A stretch of 64,000 nt of DNA from JAITVM01 sp031551135 (GCA_031551135.1 JAVBOA010000001.1:28392-92391); one strand, 5' to 3'. Shown: positions 44,611 through 53,619, numbered from the stretch's first letter. The notes: a model not told the origin generated them from the sequence alone. Program-made: numbers and translations.

Positions 44611-46869
44611 TTAAAAATGTATCGTAAATTCAACATCAGCCAAAATCACAACATCACCTTCGTCCAGCGGATAATCTATATGTGGTTTCAGTCTGTTTTT
44701 ATATGAATTAATATATGTCCCGTTTTTTGATTCTATATCGTTTACAAAAAATATTCCGTCGCGGTTTATTATCTCAGCATGAACTTTGCCGACTTTGTTT
44801 GACTGGCAAACAAAATCCACTTTTCCGACAAATCTTCCCAAAGCAAATACCGGCTTGTTTAAAAATATTTTTTGAACAACTCCGTCAACCTCTGTTGTTA
44901 AATAAGGAGTATTTTTTTCCGAAACAAAAACCGTATCATCCAAATCATCCGTCATATCTTTATCTTTTGTAATTTTTTTAGGTATTTTTTGTGTGGGCTG
45001 TTTTGTACTGATTTCCTTGCCCGGTCTTATATTAGAACTAAAATCATCTTTTCGTGGTTTCTTTTGTTTCATTGACTGCTTATTAATATTATCGTCATAA
45101 ATCTCATTTTTTGAATAGTCATTGTCGATTTCTTTCGGAGCCAACAATATGGAATAAAGAATGAACAACGCAACGCATACGGCAAGCACTACAATAGCTA
45201 CATTTACAATATGGATTCCGCCCTCAGGCTTCTCAAAAGCGCCGAACATAATACATAAAACTATCGCAACGAATATCGCCAAAACACCTACACCAAAAAG
45301 TATAAGATTTTTTTTCGGTATCGGCTGTTCAACATAATCCATATCGTCATCTTCATATTCCGCCGGACGCATAATTGTCTCAAGCTCTTCCTGTTTTTTG
45401 AAAGCTTTTGGATTACGTGAATTTTTCGAATTTTTTCCCGACAAAAGAGAAGCATATTCCAATTCACGTTTTTTAATAAAATCGCTTTCCATATCAATAA
45501 ATTCCGTGTCATCGCTAATATCATTTGACGACGGCTGGATTGATGTCTTGGCCATATTTTCTATTTGTTTCATTCTTTCAAGAGCTTGGCGTTCTTCATC
45601 GTCATCGATTTTATGAAACGGTGAGGATTGTTTTTTCGATTCCGGCTTTAAAGATGTTACGAGATTTATTTGGCTGTCATTTTTTCCTAATTTATCGCCG
45701 TAAGGGTCTTGGTTCTTTTTAAAGCTTTCACCATATTGCTCCTGTATTTTTTTCATTTGAGCTTCTTTGCGCTCATTTGTATTGGCGTTAAATATCTGCT
45801 CACGAAGTTCACGCAAGGCATCTTCTTCCGAAACTTTTGGTTTGTCCAAATTTATCAGTAAATCTTTTTTTTCAGACGTACTTGCTTTTTTCTCTTTTTT
45901 TTCAAAAGCAAAAATATCTTTTGAAAAATTTGATTCAGCAAATCCATTAGCCGCCGGATCAGGAATTTCCTTTTTATCTTTTTCAAGCGGTTCATCAGAA
46001 AAATCAAAAAAATCATTGGCACCGATTTTATTGAAAGAATTTGAATATACTTCGTTTATGCCATAAGTATCCTGAGAGACATCAAGCTCATCTTTAAAAT
46101 TCGGCCCATAAGTTTCATTATCATTTAATTTAAAATAATCAAAAAATTCATCAGATTCTTTTTGTTTGTTTGAATTTCGAACGGAATCGAAAGGGTTTTC
46201 ATATATATCTTTATCCAAGCCAAAGGTCTTATTAATTTTTTCGTTGGCACCGTTTACATCAATATTATCAGTTTTTTTGCTGAATGATTGGGACGCAGCA
46301 TCAAGCTTCGCTACCAGTCTGGATATTTTTTCTAAACCGGCATCAGAAGAATATGCAGCCTCCACTATAGTTTTTGCATCTTTATCACATTCGGAATCCA
46401 AAACATTATCTCGTTTTAAATCCAACAAAAAATCGCCGATTATTTTTATTCCCAACGAATCTCTATAAAACGGCAAAAATACAAAAACGGGTTTTGCTTT
46501 TGCAGAATCCATATAAATATATTTTTTGTCCAGCACTATCCCCTGATCCTCAAGCTGATATTCCTCAGCCTCCATCATAGCGCCTAAAATACTGTCGATC
46601 AATTTAAACATTAAAGGTTTGGTAACTTTTTCGTTTTTTAAAATTTGTGACAAAGTAGCTTTGTTTGTTATATCATAATAAAGCTGAGCAGCGTTATTTA
46701 TTTGTACTTTACGCACCTGCAAGAAATTCTGAGTCTGATTGTTAGAAAGCATTTGCACTTGATAATTAACGATCTCTTTGCCATTTTGCACAGATATTAT
46801 CAAAAAATTAGAAGAACCCGAAAAGTCATAATCCACCTGTATTTTATTTGAATCAATTAATTTTTGCAT
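44611..46869 (-). CDS. FHA-domain protein with DUF6382-like N-terminus
   Basis: 752 residues. Residues ~1-190 form a folded domain resembling the DUF6382 region that precedes FHA domains in Clostridia (VDYDFSGSSNFLIISVQNGK...AEEYQLEDQGIVLDKKYIYM). Residues ~190-520 are charged, low-complexity and probably disordered. Two membrane helices occupy ~525-585 (NLILFGVGVLAIFVAIVLCI and VNIAIVVLAVCVALFILYSI-like). The C-terminal ~95 residues are an FHA phosphothreonine-binding domain (ALGRFVGKVDFVC, VGKVHAEII, IESKNGTYINSYKN). It probably reads the kinase's phosphorylations and recruits partners at the membrane. It follows the CpaE-like gene by 18 bp. Confidence 0.85.
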   Translation of the reverse strand: MQKLIDSNKIQVDYDFSGSSNFLIISVQNGKEIVNYQVQMLSNNQTQNFLQVRKVQINNAAQLYYDITNKATLSQILKNEKVTKPLMFKLIDSILGAMMEAEEYQLEDQGIVLDKKYIYMDSAKAKPVFVFLPFYRDSLGIKIIGDFLLDLKRDNVLDSECDKDAKTIVEAAYSSDAGLEKISRLVAKLDAASQSFSKKTDNIDVNGANEKINKTFGLDKDIYENPFDSVRNSNKQKESDEFFDYFKLNDNETYGPNFKDELDVSQDTYGINEVYSNSFNKIGANDFFDFSDEPLEKDKKEIPDPAANGFAESNFSKDIFAFEKKEKKASTSEKKDLLINLDKPKVSEEDALRELREQIFNANTNERKEAQMKKIQEQYGESFKKNQDPYGDKLGKNDSQINLVTSLKPESKKQSSPFHKIDDDEERQALERMKQIENMAKTSIQPSSNDISDDTEFIDMESDFIKKRELEYASLLSGKNSKNSRNPKAFKKQEELETIMRPAEYEDDDMDYVEQPIPKKNLILFGVGVLAIFVAIVLCIMFGAFEKPEGGIHIVNVAIVVLAVCVALFILYSILLAPKEIDNDYSKNEIYDDNINKQSMKQKKPRKDDFSSNIRPGKEISTKQPTQKIPKKITKDKDMTDDLDDTVFVSEKNTPYLTTEVDGVVQKIFLNKPVFALGRFVGKVDFVCQSNKVGKVHAEIINRDGIFFVNDIESKNGTYINSYKNRLKPHIDYPLDEGDVVILADVEFTIHF

Positions 46870-46887
46870 ATCGAATCCCCTTAAAAA

Positions 46888-47949
46888 TTAAAGTATAGAC
46901 TTCATTTGACTTGTGTACCTTTCAAGTTTTGATGCAATAGACAAAATATCGTTTAGTTGGCTAAGCACCGGCATATAGGGTATTTCACAAGCGTACTCGA
47001 AAATGTCTTCAAAAGTTTTTTCTTCCTGCGGAATCATGTCCTTTTTGTTCAATATCAGGTGAGTTTTATCGTTAACAAGTGTATGCAAAAAAAGATTAGT
47101 CTTTTTGCAGGAAAAATTTGTTTCATTTACAGTAACAAAAAGTTTATTGCACAATTCAACAATTTCGTTGTCAAAATAATTATCTCGAGATGCATCAATC
47201 ACAATGTATTTATACAAATTAGAGGTTTTGATTATCTTTATCAAATCTTTTAAATAACGCAGATTTTTTTCATCATTAAACGAAAACGGGAAAAAACCGA
47301 TTCCGCATTTTCTGTCCTTTTCGCTTATAATATTTATTTTTTCATGGCTGTAAAAATCGTCGTTATTTACCATATCCTCAATATCTTCCGGTAAAATAAT
47401 TTTTTCACTTGTAAAAAAAAATGATGAGCTGTTAAACTTTTCCAAATTTATATAAAAAGCATTTCCGCCGTCGTTTGCGGCATTGGCGGCAAATGCCAGA
47501 GCTAAAGAAGTATTTCCGCTACCCCCTGTCGGCGAATAAAAACCGACAACTTTTGTTTCAGAAATATCTTTTTCTTTTATTTGTTCTTTTATATCGACAT
47601 TTTCTGCCGAATCTTTTCCATAATAGATATCGGTTATTGCCTGCAAGAAATTTTCGGATTTTTGAAACTTTTTGATTGAATGATGGCCTGGGTAAATAAA
47701 ATTATTTTTGGTCGTTAATAAAATGACGAATTTTGCGTTAGCATGCTCTATAAATTCATGGTCCGCAAAAAACTCATCTATCAGCAGAATATCGACAGTA
47801 TCTTCGTTCAAATACTCGTCTAGAGCGTTTTTGTCTGTAAAAACCGCAACACTAAACCCCAAGCGCTTATCTATGATATATTTTGAAACCTTATTCAAAA
47901 AGTCATCATCTTTATCTGCAAGTACTAAATTTATAGCTCCCAAAAACAA
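46888..47949 (-). CDS. CpaE/TadZ-like P-loop ATPase with receiver-like N-terminus
   Basis: 353 residues. Residues ~1-110 resemble a response-regulator receiver (INLVLADKDDDFLNKVSKYI, VDILLIDEFF), as in CpaE/TadZ pilus-localisation ATPases. From ~135 a MinD/ParA-type domain begins with VVGFYSPTGGSGNTSLALAF. The P-loop is odd: the usual invariant Lys before T(S/T) is Asn (GSGNTS), and the MinD signature Lys is also absent, so ATP hydrolysis is doubtful. YIVIDASRDNYFDNEIVELC is the switch II-like segment. It is first in the operon with the FHA, PP2C and kinase genes. It could position that module at a pole, or be a degenerate scaffold. Confidence 0.78.
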   Translation of the reverse strand: MFLGAINLVLADKDDDFLNKVSKYIIDKRLGFSVAVFTDKNALDEYLNEDTVDILLIDEFFADHEFIEHANAKFVILLTTKNNFIYPGHHSIKKFQKSENFLQAITDIYYGKDSAENVDIKEQIKEKDISETKVVGFYSPTGGSGNTSLALAFAANAANDGGNAFYINLEKFNSSSFFFTSEKIILPEDIEDMVNNDDFYSHEKINIISEKDRKCGIGFFPFSFNDEKNLRYLKDLIKIIKTSNLYKYIVIDASRDNYFDNEIVELCNKLFVTVNETNFSCKKTNLFLHTLVNDKTHLILNKKDMIPQEEKTFEDIFEYACEIPYMPVLSQLNDILSIASKLERYTSQMKSIL

Positions 47950-48165
47950 TCATCCCCATTTCTTTTGTAGAGCGGCCCGAATTTAAATCAAGTTAATTTT
48001 CTATTATAACCAATTTTATAAAACCGCTGTATTGATAAAAAAGATATCAATTTGCGCCTATTATGCTGTAAAAGCGCGTAATACAATTTATAAACAGTAA
48101 TATTCTAGTGTGAAACTGCTATAATAAGCCGGACAAAAGGTTAGCCCATACAAAATTCTCTAATA

Positions 48166-48206
48166 ATACTATTTTCATTATGATATATATGGAACAAAAA
48201 TAGTAT
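48166..48206. repeat. Short (41-bp) MITE derivative
   Basis: ATACTATTTTCATT...GAACAAAAATAGTAT: two element ends with a minimal centre. Confidence 0.75.
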
Positions 48207-48739
48207 AAAATGATTAACTTTAGATTCACATTATTAATGTCAATTTAATTGGTTATCGACATTTTAATATTTTTTCTTTATTATAGTCTAACCAAAAAAT
48301 AGAAATATTCTAATAGTTTTATTTAGTTTTCTATATAAATAATATTACATTTATTTACATAAAAATCAATAAAATATCTTTTATATATTTTTTTGATAAA
48401 AACTAAAAAAATTAGCTTTTATCGATTTATTAATAATATATTGTGAGATTTAACAAAATATTTGTATTATTTACTGTTGTATTGTAATATATGGAATGAG
48501 TACATTTGTAATTAAGAATTTATTTTGTAATTTTCGAGAAGTCTATGAAAAAGTATTTAAAAAATCAAGACATATTTCACAAACACAATGTTTAGAAGTC
48601 AAAATCTCAAAATACGTTTATCAAAATTATACTCCTTGGAATTAGCAGACTAATTACAAATAATATAAAAATAAATAATAAATCAGAATTTTATCAAATG
48701 TTGTATTTATTTTGATATAAAAATCCATTTTTTTATAAT

Positions 48740-48840
48740 TAACACCAGAATATTTCTAATATAATAATTTTCCTCTTTTTGTTTAAATTATGGTGGTATT
48801 TAGAAATTTTGCCTTTAAATATTCGCCGGTGTTATTTTTT
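48740..48840 (+). repeat. ~100-bp nested palindrome with T-run
   Basis: TTAACACC...GAATATTT at the left mirrors AAATATTC...GGTGTTA at the right, with an inner ATTTCTAA/TTTAGAAAT pair. The right arm ends in seven T. It could be a structured RNA with terminator or another small palindromic repeat. No other copy was noticed in the window. Confidence 0.45.
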
Positions 48841-49344
48841 TATTTAAATCGCTTAATGACAGAAAAAGTCAAATTGTAATGTTAAATTTTTTTTAATTTA
48901 TTAATGATTCACTTGTATAATTCTAAATTTCATATATAATAATTACTAATTTATTTTTTATAAAATAAATAGGAATTAGTGTTACTTTAAAATAGCAGAA
49001 AGCAAGACTCAAAACATTAGCACCAAAGCCATAAATACTTTTTGATTCTTTCTTTTGCTTCTTTAAGAATGCAAATATTTACTCAATTAGGATTTTATCG
49101 ACATTTTTATGCAAATCTTAATACGAAAGCAAATGCAAAATTTATTTATGCAGTTTTTAAACAATATAGCATTTTATTTTGAACTTTATAAATATCGCTA
49201 AAAAAACTGTACCGCCATAATTTACCGGCGGGTGCACAAAAACTATATTTCGTAATTAATTGTCGAATACCGCTTGCGCTTATTCTGCTTTTTATTCCGA
49301 AACCGCTTTAAAAATTTGTGTGCCCCAAAAGAAAGGTGGGTTTT

Positions 49345-50187
49345 ATGTATCATTTTTTTAGATCCATTGGTTTTAGTAGAATTATAGCCGAAAGCCAGCA
49401 GAAAATTTTGTCGGAGCGTATACTTGATAACCCTGATTATAGATATATTATGAGTAAAAACGTAAATCATATTTTTATTGATTTTTATAAAGAATTCGGT
49501 GAAAATATGGGAGTTTCGCTAAAGGGTACTATGACGGAAAAAGACGATATTATCATACAAAATATAAAACCCTATTTTTTTTCAAACAATATTTTAGATA
49601 TACATAAAATTTCTATAGAGGATGTTGACGGAGATTATTTGGCGCAGTGCCAAAAATCTGATTGTAATCTAAAATTTAATTTTTATATTCAAAATAAACT
49701 TGACCATATCGGTATAGATAAAAATAAAATGAATGATTTTAAAGTCAATATTGTCGGGCTTTCCAAAGGCGGAAAAATTATTCTGCCGCTAAACAAAGGC
49801 CAGCATTTGACCGGCGATTTATATGACCCAAAAGCTTTTAATTTCAAAGCGAATATAGCCAACCGTTCAAAAGACGGACTTTTTCCAAAATTTAAGGAAT
49901 CAAAGGAATCGACTTTGAACCGCTTATCGAATAAAAATTTTCTTTCGCTGGTAGAAACTTATTTTCTGCCTTGCAAACATTCTAAAACAAATTATTTTGT
50001 TTTGGGAAATATTGAATCACATAAAATTCTTCGGAACAGCGAAACTAATGAAAAGCTTTATTTGCTGAAACTCTCTGTGACCGGAATAAATCTGGAAGTT
50101 TGCATAAACGCAAAGGATTTATACGGAATCCCGATGCCCGGCATGCGCTTTATGGGTAACGCTTGGCTTCAGGGAAAATTGTTGTAA
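49345..50187 (+). CDS. DUF3881 family protein
   Basis: 280 residues from ATG 49345, chosen because GAAAGGTGGG lies 5 nt upstream; the frame extends 9 codons further to a GTG with no RBS. The N-terminus YHFFRSIGFSRI and the body match my recollection of the Clostridia DUF3881 family (an uncharacterised ~290-residue cytosolic protein): AQCQKSDCNLKFNFYIQN, VNIVGLSKGGKIILPL, GLFPKFKESKESTLNRLSNK, AKDLYGIPMPGMRFMGNAWL. No signal or membrane segment. Monocistronic, with its own terminator. Function unknown. Confidence 0.8.
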   Translation: MYHFFRSIGFSRIIAESQQKILSERILDNPDYRYIMSKNVNHIFIDFYKEFGENMGVSLKGTMTEKDDIIIQNIKPYFFSNNILDIHKISIEDVDGDYLAQCQKSDCNLKFNFYIQNKLDHIGIDKNKMNDFKVNIVGLSKGGKIILPLNKGQHLTGDLYDPKAFNFKANIANRSKDGLFPKFKESKESTLNRLSNKNFLSLVETYFLPCKHSKTNYFVLGNIESHKILRNSETNEKLYLLKLSVTGINLEVCINAKDLYGIPMPGMRFMGNAWLQGKLL

Positions 50188-50204
50188 TCAATAAAATTTA
50201 AACA

Positions 50205-50236
50205 TCCAAAAGCGAGACGCAATTTCACGTCTCGCT
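50205..50236. terminator. Bidirectional terminator after the DUF3881 gene
   Basis: AAGCGAGACG-CAATTTCA-CGTCTCGCTT, then CTTT. It lies between converging genes. Confidence 0.88.
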
Positions 50237-50246
50237 TCTTTACGTT

Positions 50247-50810
50247 TTAAAAATATCTTCTAACTTTTTTGCAATATTCAATATATTTCTGCCCGTAGAT
50301 TTTTTTCAACGAATTTTCTTCCAATAAAATTTGGCGGTGCAGCATACAGATGGCGGCGAAAACATAAATCAGCAAAATCCAATCTGAAACCGCTAAAAAA
50401 ATTCCGGTCAAAACAAAAATAAATGCTAAATAAATCGGATTACGACTTATCGAAAAAACTCCGCCGGTAATCAATTCGCCGGGCTTATCCTCGTCTATCC
50501 CAACCCGAAAAGAATTTTTGAAAGAAATCAATGCCCAAATAAATAATAAAATTCCGATCAAAGAAAGTAAATTTCCAATCCACTGCAATATTTCGTTATC
50601 AAATAGCAAATTTCCCAAAAAAGGCTCAAACAGTGCAGATTTTATAAGAATAAAGAAATAAATTATTACAAATGGCGGAAGAATAAAATCTTTTTTATCC
50701 ATTTGACCAAATTTAAAAGCTTTGATTCCAAGTTTCTTAAGCTGTGAAATTCGTATGATAACAAGAATAACAAGCAGGCAAAAAGAGATTACGGCTAAAT
50801 ATCCCTGCAT
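50247..50810 (-). CDS. Isoprenylcysteine carboxyl methyltransferase-like membrane protein
   Basis: 187 residues with about four to five membrane helices (starting at residues 1-20, 45-65, 72-95, 130-155). The C-terminal motif GGVFSISRNPIYLAFIFVLT...RQILLEENSLKKIYGQKYIEYCKKVRRYF is the signature of the ICMT/phospholipid-methyltransferase family (RNPxY, then EE and Y..Y). Likely an S-adenosylmethionine-dependent methyltransferase acting on a lipid or small hydrophobic substrate; bacterial substrates are mostly unknown. It lies 17 bp downstream of serS and could be read from its transcript. Confidence 0.85.
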   Translation of the reverse strand: MQGYLAVISFCLLVILVIIRISQLKKLGIKAFKFGQMDKKDFILPPFVIIYFFILIKSALFEPFLGNLLFDNEILQWIGNLLSLIGILLFIWALISFKNSFRVGIDEDKPGELITGGVFSISRNPIYLAFIFVLTGIFLAVSDWILLIYVFAAICMLHRQILLEENSLKKIYGQKYIEYCKKVRRYF

Positions 50811-50826
50811 TTCGCACCTCTGGCTC

Positions 50827-52101
50827 TCATTTGCTTATTCGGTTTTTGCCGCCCATATAAGGCACAAGAACTTCCGGTATTAACACGCTTCCGTCTTCTT
50901 GCTGAAAATTTTCCAGAATCGCCGCTGTTGTTCGGCCTACGGCAAGCCCTGAGCCATTTAATGTATGAACAAATTTAGCTTTATCTTTTACATCATCTTT
51001 GTATTTTATATTTGCACGTCTGGCTTGGTATGCCTCGAAATTACTGCAGCTCGAAATTTCTACATAACGGTTGTAGCTCGGCATCCAAACCTCAATATCG
51101 TAAGTCATTGCCGAAGAAAAGCCTAAATCGCCGGCGCAGAGTCTTACTATTCTATACGGCAGATTCAAAAGCTGCAAAATATGCGCCGCATCATTTTTCA
51201 ATTTCTCCAATTCTTCATAAGAATCTTCTTGCTTTACAAATTTTACAAGTTCGACTTTATTAAATTGGTGCTGACGAATCAAACCTCTTGTATCTCGTCC
51301 GGCAGAACCCGCCTCAGCCCTGAAACACGCCGTATACGCGCAATGATAAATCGGGAGTTTAGCACCGTCCAAAATTTCTTCTCTATACATATTTGTAACC
51401 GGAACTTCCGCTGTCGGCACCAAAAAATATTCCGTATTCATTATTTTGAAAGCATCTTCTTCGAATTTCGGCAATTGGCCGGTACCTTCCATGCTTCTTC
51501 TGTGAACCAAGAACGGCGGTAAAATCTCCGTATAATTATGCTTATCTACATGAGTATCCAACATAAAATTGAAAATCGCGCGCTCAAGCCTTGCGCCAAG
51601 ACCTTTATAAAATGTAAATCTTGCGCCTGTTGTTTTTGCCGCCGTTGCCGGGTCGAGAATATCCAATTCCTCGCCCAATTCCCAATGAGGTTTCGGCTCA
51701 AAATTAAATTTCGTAGGTTCTCCGAATTTTTCCACTTCAAGATTGTCGGCATCGGTAAATCCATCGGGAACGTTTTCGTTCGGCGTGTTAGGAATATTCA
51801 TCAAAAACAGATTAATTTTATCATCCATTTCTTTCATTGCCGGCTCGAAATTCTTTATTTCTTCCGATAGTGCTTTCATTTCTTCCATGATTGCAGAAAC
51901 GTCTTTTCCTTCTTTTTTCAAAATCGGAATCTGCTTAGAAGCCGCGTTTTGTTTGGATTTCATATCCTCAACTTTTTGAATAAGCTCACGCCTTTGGGCA
52001 TCCATCTCATGAAATTGTTCTAAATTATACTCGCCGCCGCGGCGCTTTACCGCTGAATTAATTTTCTCAAAATTCGTACGCAAATCTTTTGCGTCTAACA
52101 T
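50827..52101 (-). CDS. serS: Seryl-tRNA synthetase
   Basis: 424 residues, full-length class II enzyme. The N-terminal coiled-coil tRNA-binding arm covers ~30-100 (MLDAKDLRTNFEKINSAVKR...). Motif 2 is around CFRAEAGSAGRDTRGLIRQHQFNKVE, and motif 3 is LNGSGLAVGRTTAAILENFQ. It charges tRNA-Ser (and tRNA-Sec where present) with serine. Expression is probably controlled by the T-box leader immediately upstream, which responds to uncharged tRNA-Ser. RBS AAGGAGT. Confidence 0.97.
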   Translation of the reverse strand: MLDAKDLRTNFEKINSAVKRRGGEYNLEQFHEMDAQRRELIQKVEDMKSKQNAASKQIPILKKEGKDVSAIMEEMKALSEEIKNFEPAMKEMDDKINLFLMNIPNTPNENVPDGFTDADNLEVEKFGEPTKFNFEPKPHWELGEELDILDPATAAKTTGARFTFYKGLGARLERAIFNFMLDTHVDKHNYTEILPPFLVHRRSMEGTGQLPKFEEDAFKIMNTEYFLVPTAEVPVTNMYREEILDGAKLPIYHCAYTACFRAEAGSAGRDTRGLIRQHQFNKVELVKFVKQEDSYEELEKLKNDAAHILQLLNLPYRIVRLCAGDLGFSSAMTYDIEVWMPSYNRYVEISSCSNFEAYQARRANIKYKDDVKDKAKFVHTLNGSGLAVGRTTAAILENFQQEDGSVLIPEVLVPYMGGKNRISK

Positions 52102-52111
52102 ACTATCAACT

Positions 52112-52345
52112 CCTTAAGAAATTTAAAAAAGCCCGCCCCAAAAAAAATTTCAGGACGAGCGAAAACCCGTGTTGCCACCTTGATTGCCGTAAAACGGCCA
52201 CTCAACAAGCTATAAAGGGCTTACCCTTTTGATTCATCACCAAAGGCTCGGAAAGTGGAACTCCAAGATCATACATGAGTTTTCAGCAGCCACTCACTCT
52301 CTAAAGTACGATCGCTTAGATTAGTTTTCCTATAACGCCGAATAT
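52112..52345 (-). promoter_or_regulatory. T-box riboswitch of serS
   Basis: Minus-strand leader with the conserved antiterminator AAGGTGGCAACACGGG (variant of AGGGTGGNACCGCG) at ~52165-52180. It is followed by a terminator, GCTCGTCC...GGGGCGGGC with TTTTTT, ending near 52131. A Stem I region (AGAGAGTGAGTGGCTGCTG) and GTTCCAC upstream allow UCC, a Ser codon, as specifier. The serS gene downstream confirms the amino acid. Confidence 0.92.
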
Positions 52346-52374
52346 TCATACTACTTCTACATATCAAATGTCAA
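52345..52374 (-). promoter_or_regulatory. Promoter of T-box-serS
   Basis: Minus strand: TTGACA (52374-52369), 18-nt spacer, TATGAA (52350-52345). Confidence 0.75.
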
Positions 52375-52507
52375 TAGTTTAAAGGATTGTAACACAGGGG
52401 GATTTCCTTGTCAAGCGATTAATCCGCATAAAAAAACCATTCGAAAGTCTGCCTAAAAATATTTTTAAAATATGTATAAATAAATACGTTCCGGGTAAAA
52501 ATTATTA

Positions 52508-52588
52508 TTGTAGCCTTAATTAATTTAAGGAACAATTAATATCCCCCTCAAACCCGGTCTCAATCCCCCCCTGAGATCGGGTCTTTTT
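52508..52588 (+). ncRNA. Candidate C-rich small RNA, possibly forespore-specific
   Basis: About 80 nt. GTATA (52474-52478), a 15-nt spacer and GGTAAAAAT (52494-52502) fit the sigma-F consensus (GYATA-N15-GGnrAnAnT). Then come hairpin 1, CCTTAA-TTAAT-TTAAGG (52514-52530), a single-stranded linker ATTAATATCCCCCT (52535-52548), and the terminator ACCCGGTCTCA/TGAGATCGGGT (52552-52582) whose loop is ATCCCCCCC, followed by CTTTTT. No ORF precedes the terminator on this strand, because serS diverges. C-rich loops are typical of Firmicute sRNAs that block Shine-Dalgarno sequences. The sporulation sRNA CsfG is a possible relative, but I cannot confirm that. Confidence 0.55.
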
Positions 52589-52589
52589 A

Positions 52590-53460
52590 AGCCTTTCGAC
52601 AATTTTGTCTATTTAAATTTCTAATGCCGCACGAGATTTCACCGATAAATTAGTTACAAAGAATAATTGTGATATCCCAAACATCTCATTTTAGCGTTTT
52701 CCATATTATTGAAAATGCTCTTTTAAGCAGATTTTTGGATATACTGCAAATTCAATTTATAAACTTCGCAATTTTGATTGTTCAAAACAATTTTTAAAAA
52801 ATTGACCAGAGCAATAAAATTCAATGGCAAAGAACAATTTTTGTGTATCGGCTGATGAATCTTGCGTAGTTTATCTTTCCAAATTGAAATTTCTATATTT
52901 GAGAAATATATAGATATTTTGCAACCGAAAAAATGCTTCAATTGATTTTGTATATACAATTCTTCCATAAAATATTTTCCGCTAAAGAAAAAATACTTAT
53001 GCTTCAAGTATTTTATTTTTTTCTGTAAAATATCTTATGGCGATTTCCATTTTTAAATGCCATTTTTCCGTGAAACTTTGGTTTGGCGATAAATTTGGAA
53101 ATAATCAGAAATACCATACAAATCAAATTTCTGGGTATAGGATAATATCCTATTTTGTACATAATTATTTTTTGGCATTTCTCAAATGCATTTGATTTTC
53201 AAATGCCCTCAAAAATATTTTTTATATCAGAGGAAGCAGGCTTTGTCATGTAAAAATGGTTTACATATTCATTCCTCACAGTGTGGCGAGGAATCAAACC
53301 GCTTTTATGGCTAAGCTTGTAATAGTCCAATAGGGGGGACACAATCCTCTTATATAAAAATTTCTTACTGCTTTTTTTAGCTGTTTGAGAAATATATTCT
53401 AAAATAATTTGGTATAGCACAAATTATTTTATAGAATATTCAGCTTAAAAACAGTATATC
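52590..53460. other. Unexplained AT-rich interval with small palindromes
   Basis: No convincing gene. Minus-strand ORFs of 94 codons (52723-53007) and 73 codons (53199-53420) lack ribosome binding sites. Palindromes include ATAGGATAATATCCTAT (53139-53155) and ATTCCTC...GAGGAAT (~53270-53294). It may be a decayed gene. Confidence 0.4.
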
Positions 53461-53467
53461 TGCAAAA

Positions 53468-53496
53468 GTCCGCCGCGATAAACGGCGGACTTTTTT
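53468..53496 (+). terminator. Orphan strong terminator
   Basis: AAGTCCGCCGCGATAAACGGCGGACTTTTTT. No plus-strand gene precedes it, so it may end an unrecognised transcript in 52590-53467. Confidence 0.8.
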
Positions 53497-53619
53497 GTGG
53501 CGTTTTGATAAAAAGTACTTAACAAATTTGTAATATATCCGATATTTATTTATGAAAATTTTTCTTGATTTTATAAAATCAAAAAACAAAACTGCTAACT
53601 ATTTTTTTGGGGGAATAAA

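Larger units (their letters stand above)
47950..49344. other. 1.4-kb gene-free AT-rich interval
   Basis: The longest stretch without a convincing gene. It contains a short MITE (48166-48206), a large palindrome (48740-48840) and a smaller one near 48946-48985 (ACTAATT...AATTAGT). One 49-codon ORF (ATG 48496 to TAG 48645, plus strand) lacks an RBS and is not called. Degenerate or regulatory DNA is likely. Confidence 0.5.

Noticed and set aside
44486..44620. Full MITE between FHA and PP2C genes
   Set aside because: Only one decayed end and scattered TTTTCTATCC-like pieces are present; the centre is a terminator-like hairpin.
48496..48645. 49-codon plus-strand ORF in the gene desert
   Set aside because: No Shine-Dalgarno sequence and no supporting context.
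52112..52380. tRNA or other riboswitch upstream of serS
   Set aside because: The AAGGTGGCAACACGGG antiterminator and downstream serS identify it as a T-box; no tRNA cloverleaf could be built.
52723..53007. 94-codon minus-strand ORF, 'MKHKYFFFSGKYF...'
   Set aside because: No RBS, AT-driven composition rich in Phe/Ile/Lys/Asn, no recognisable motif; a neighbouring 73-codon ORF has the same problems. Possibly decay, not called.
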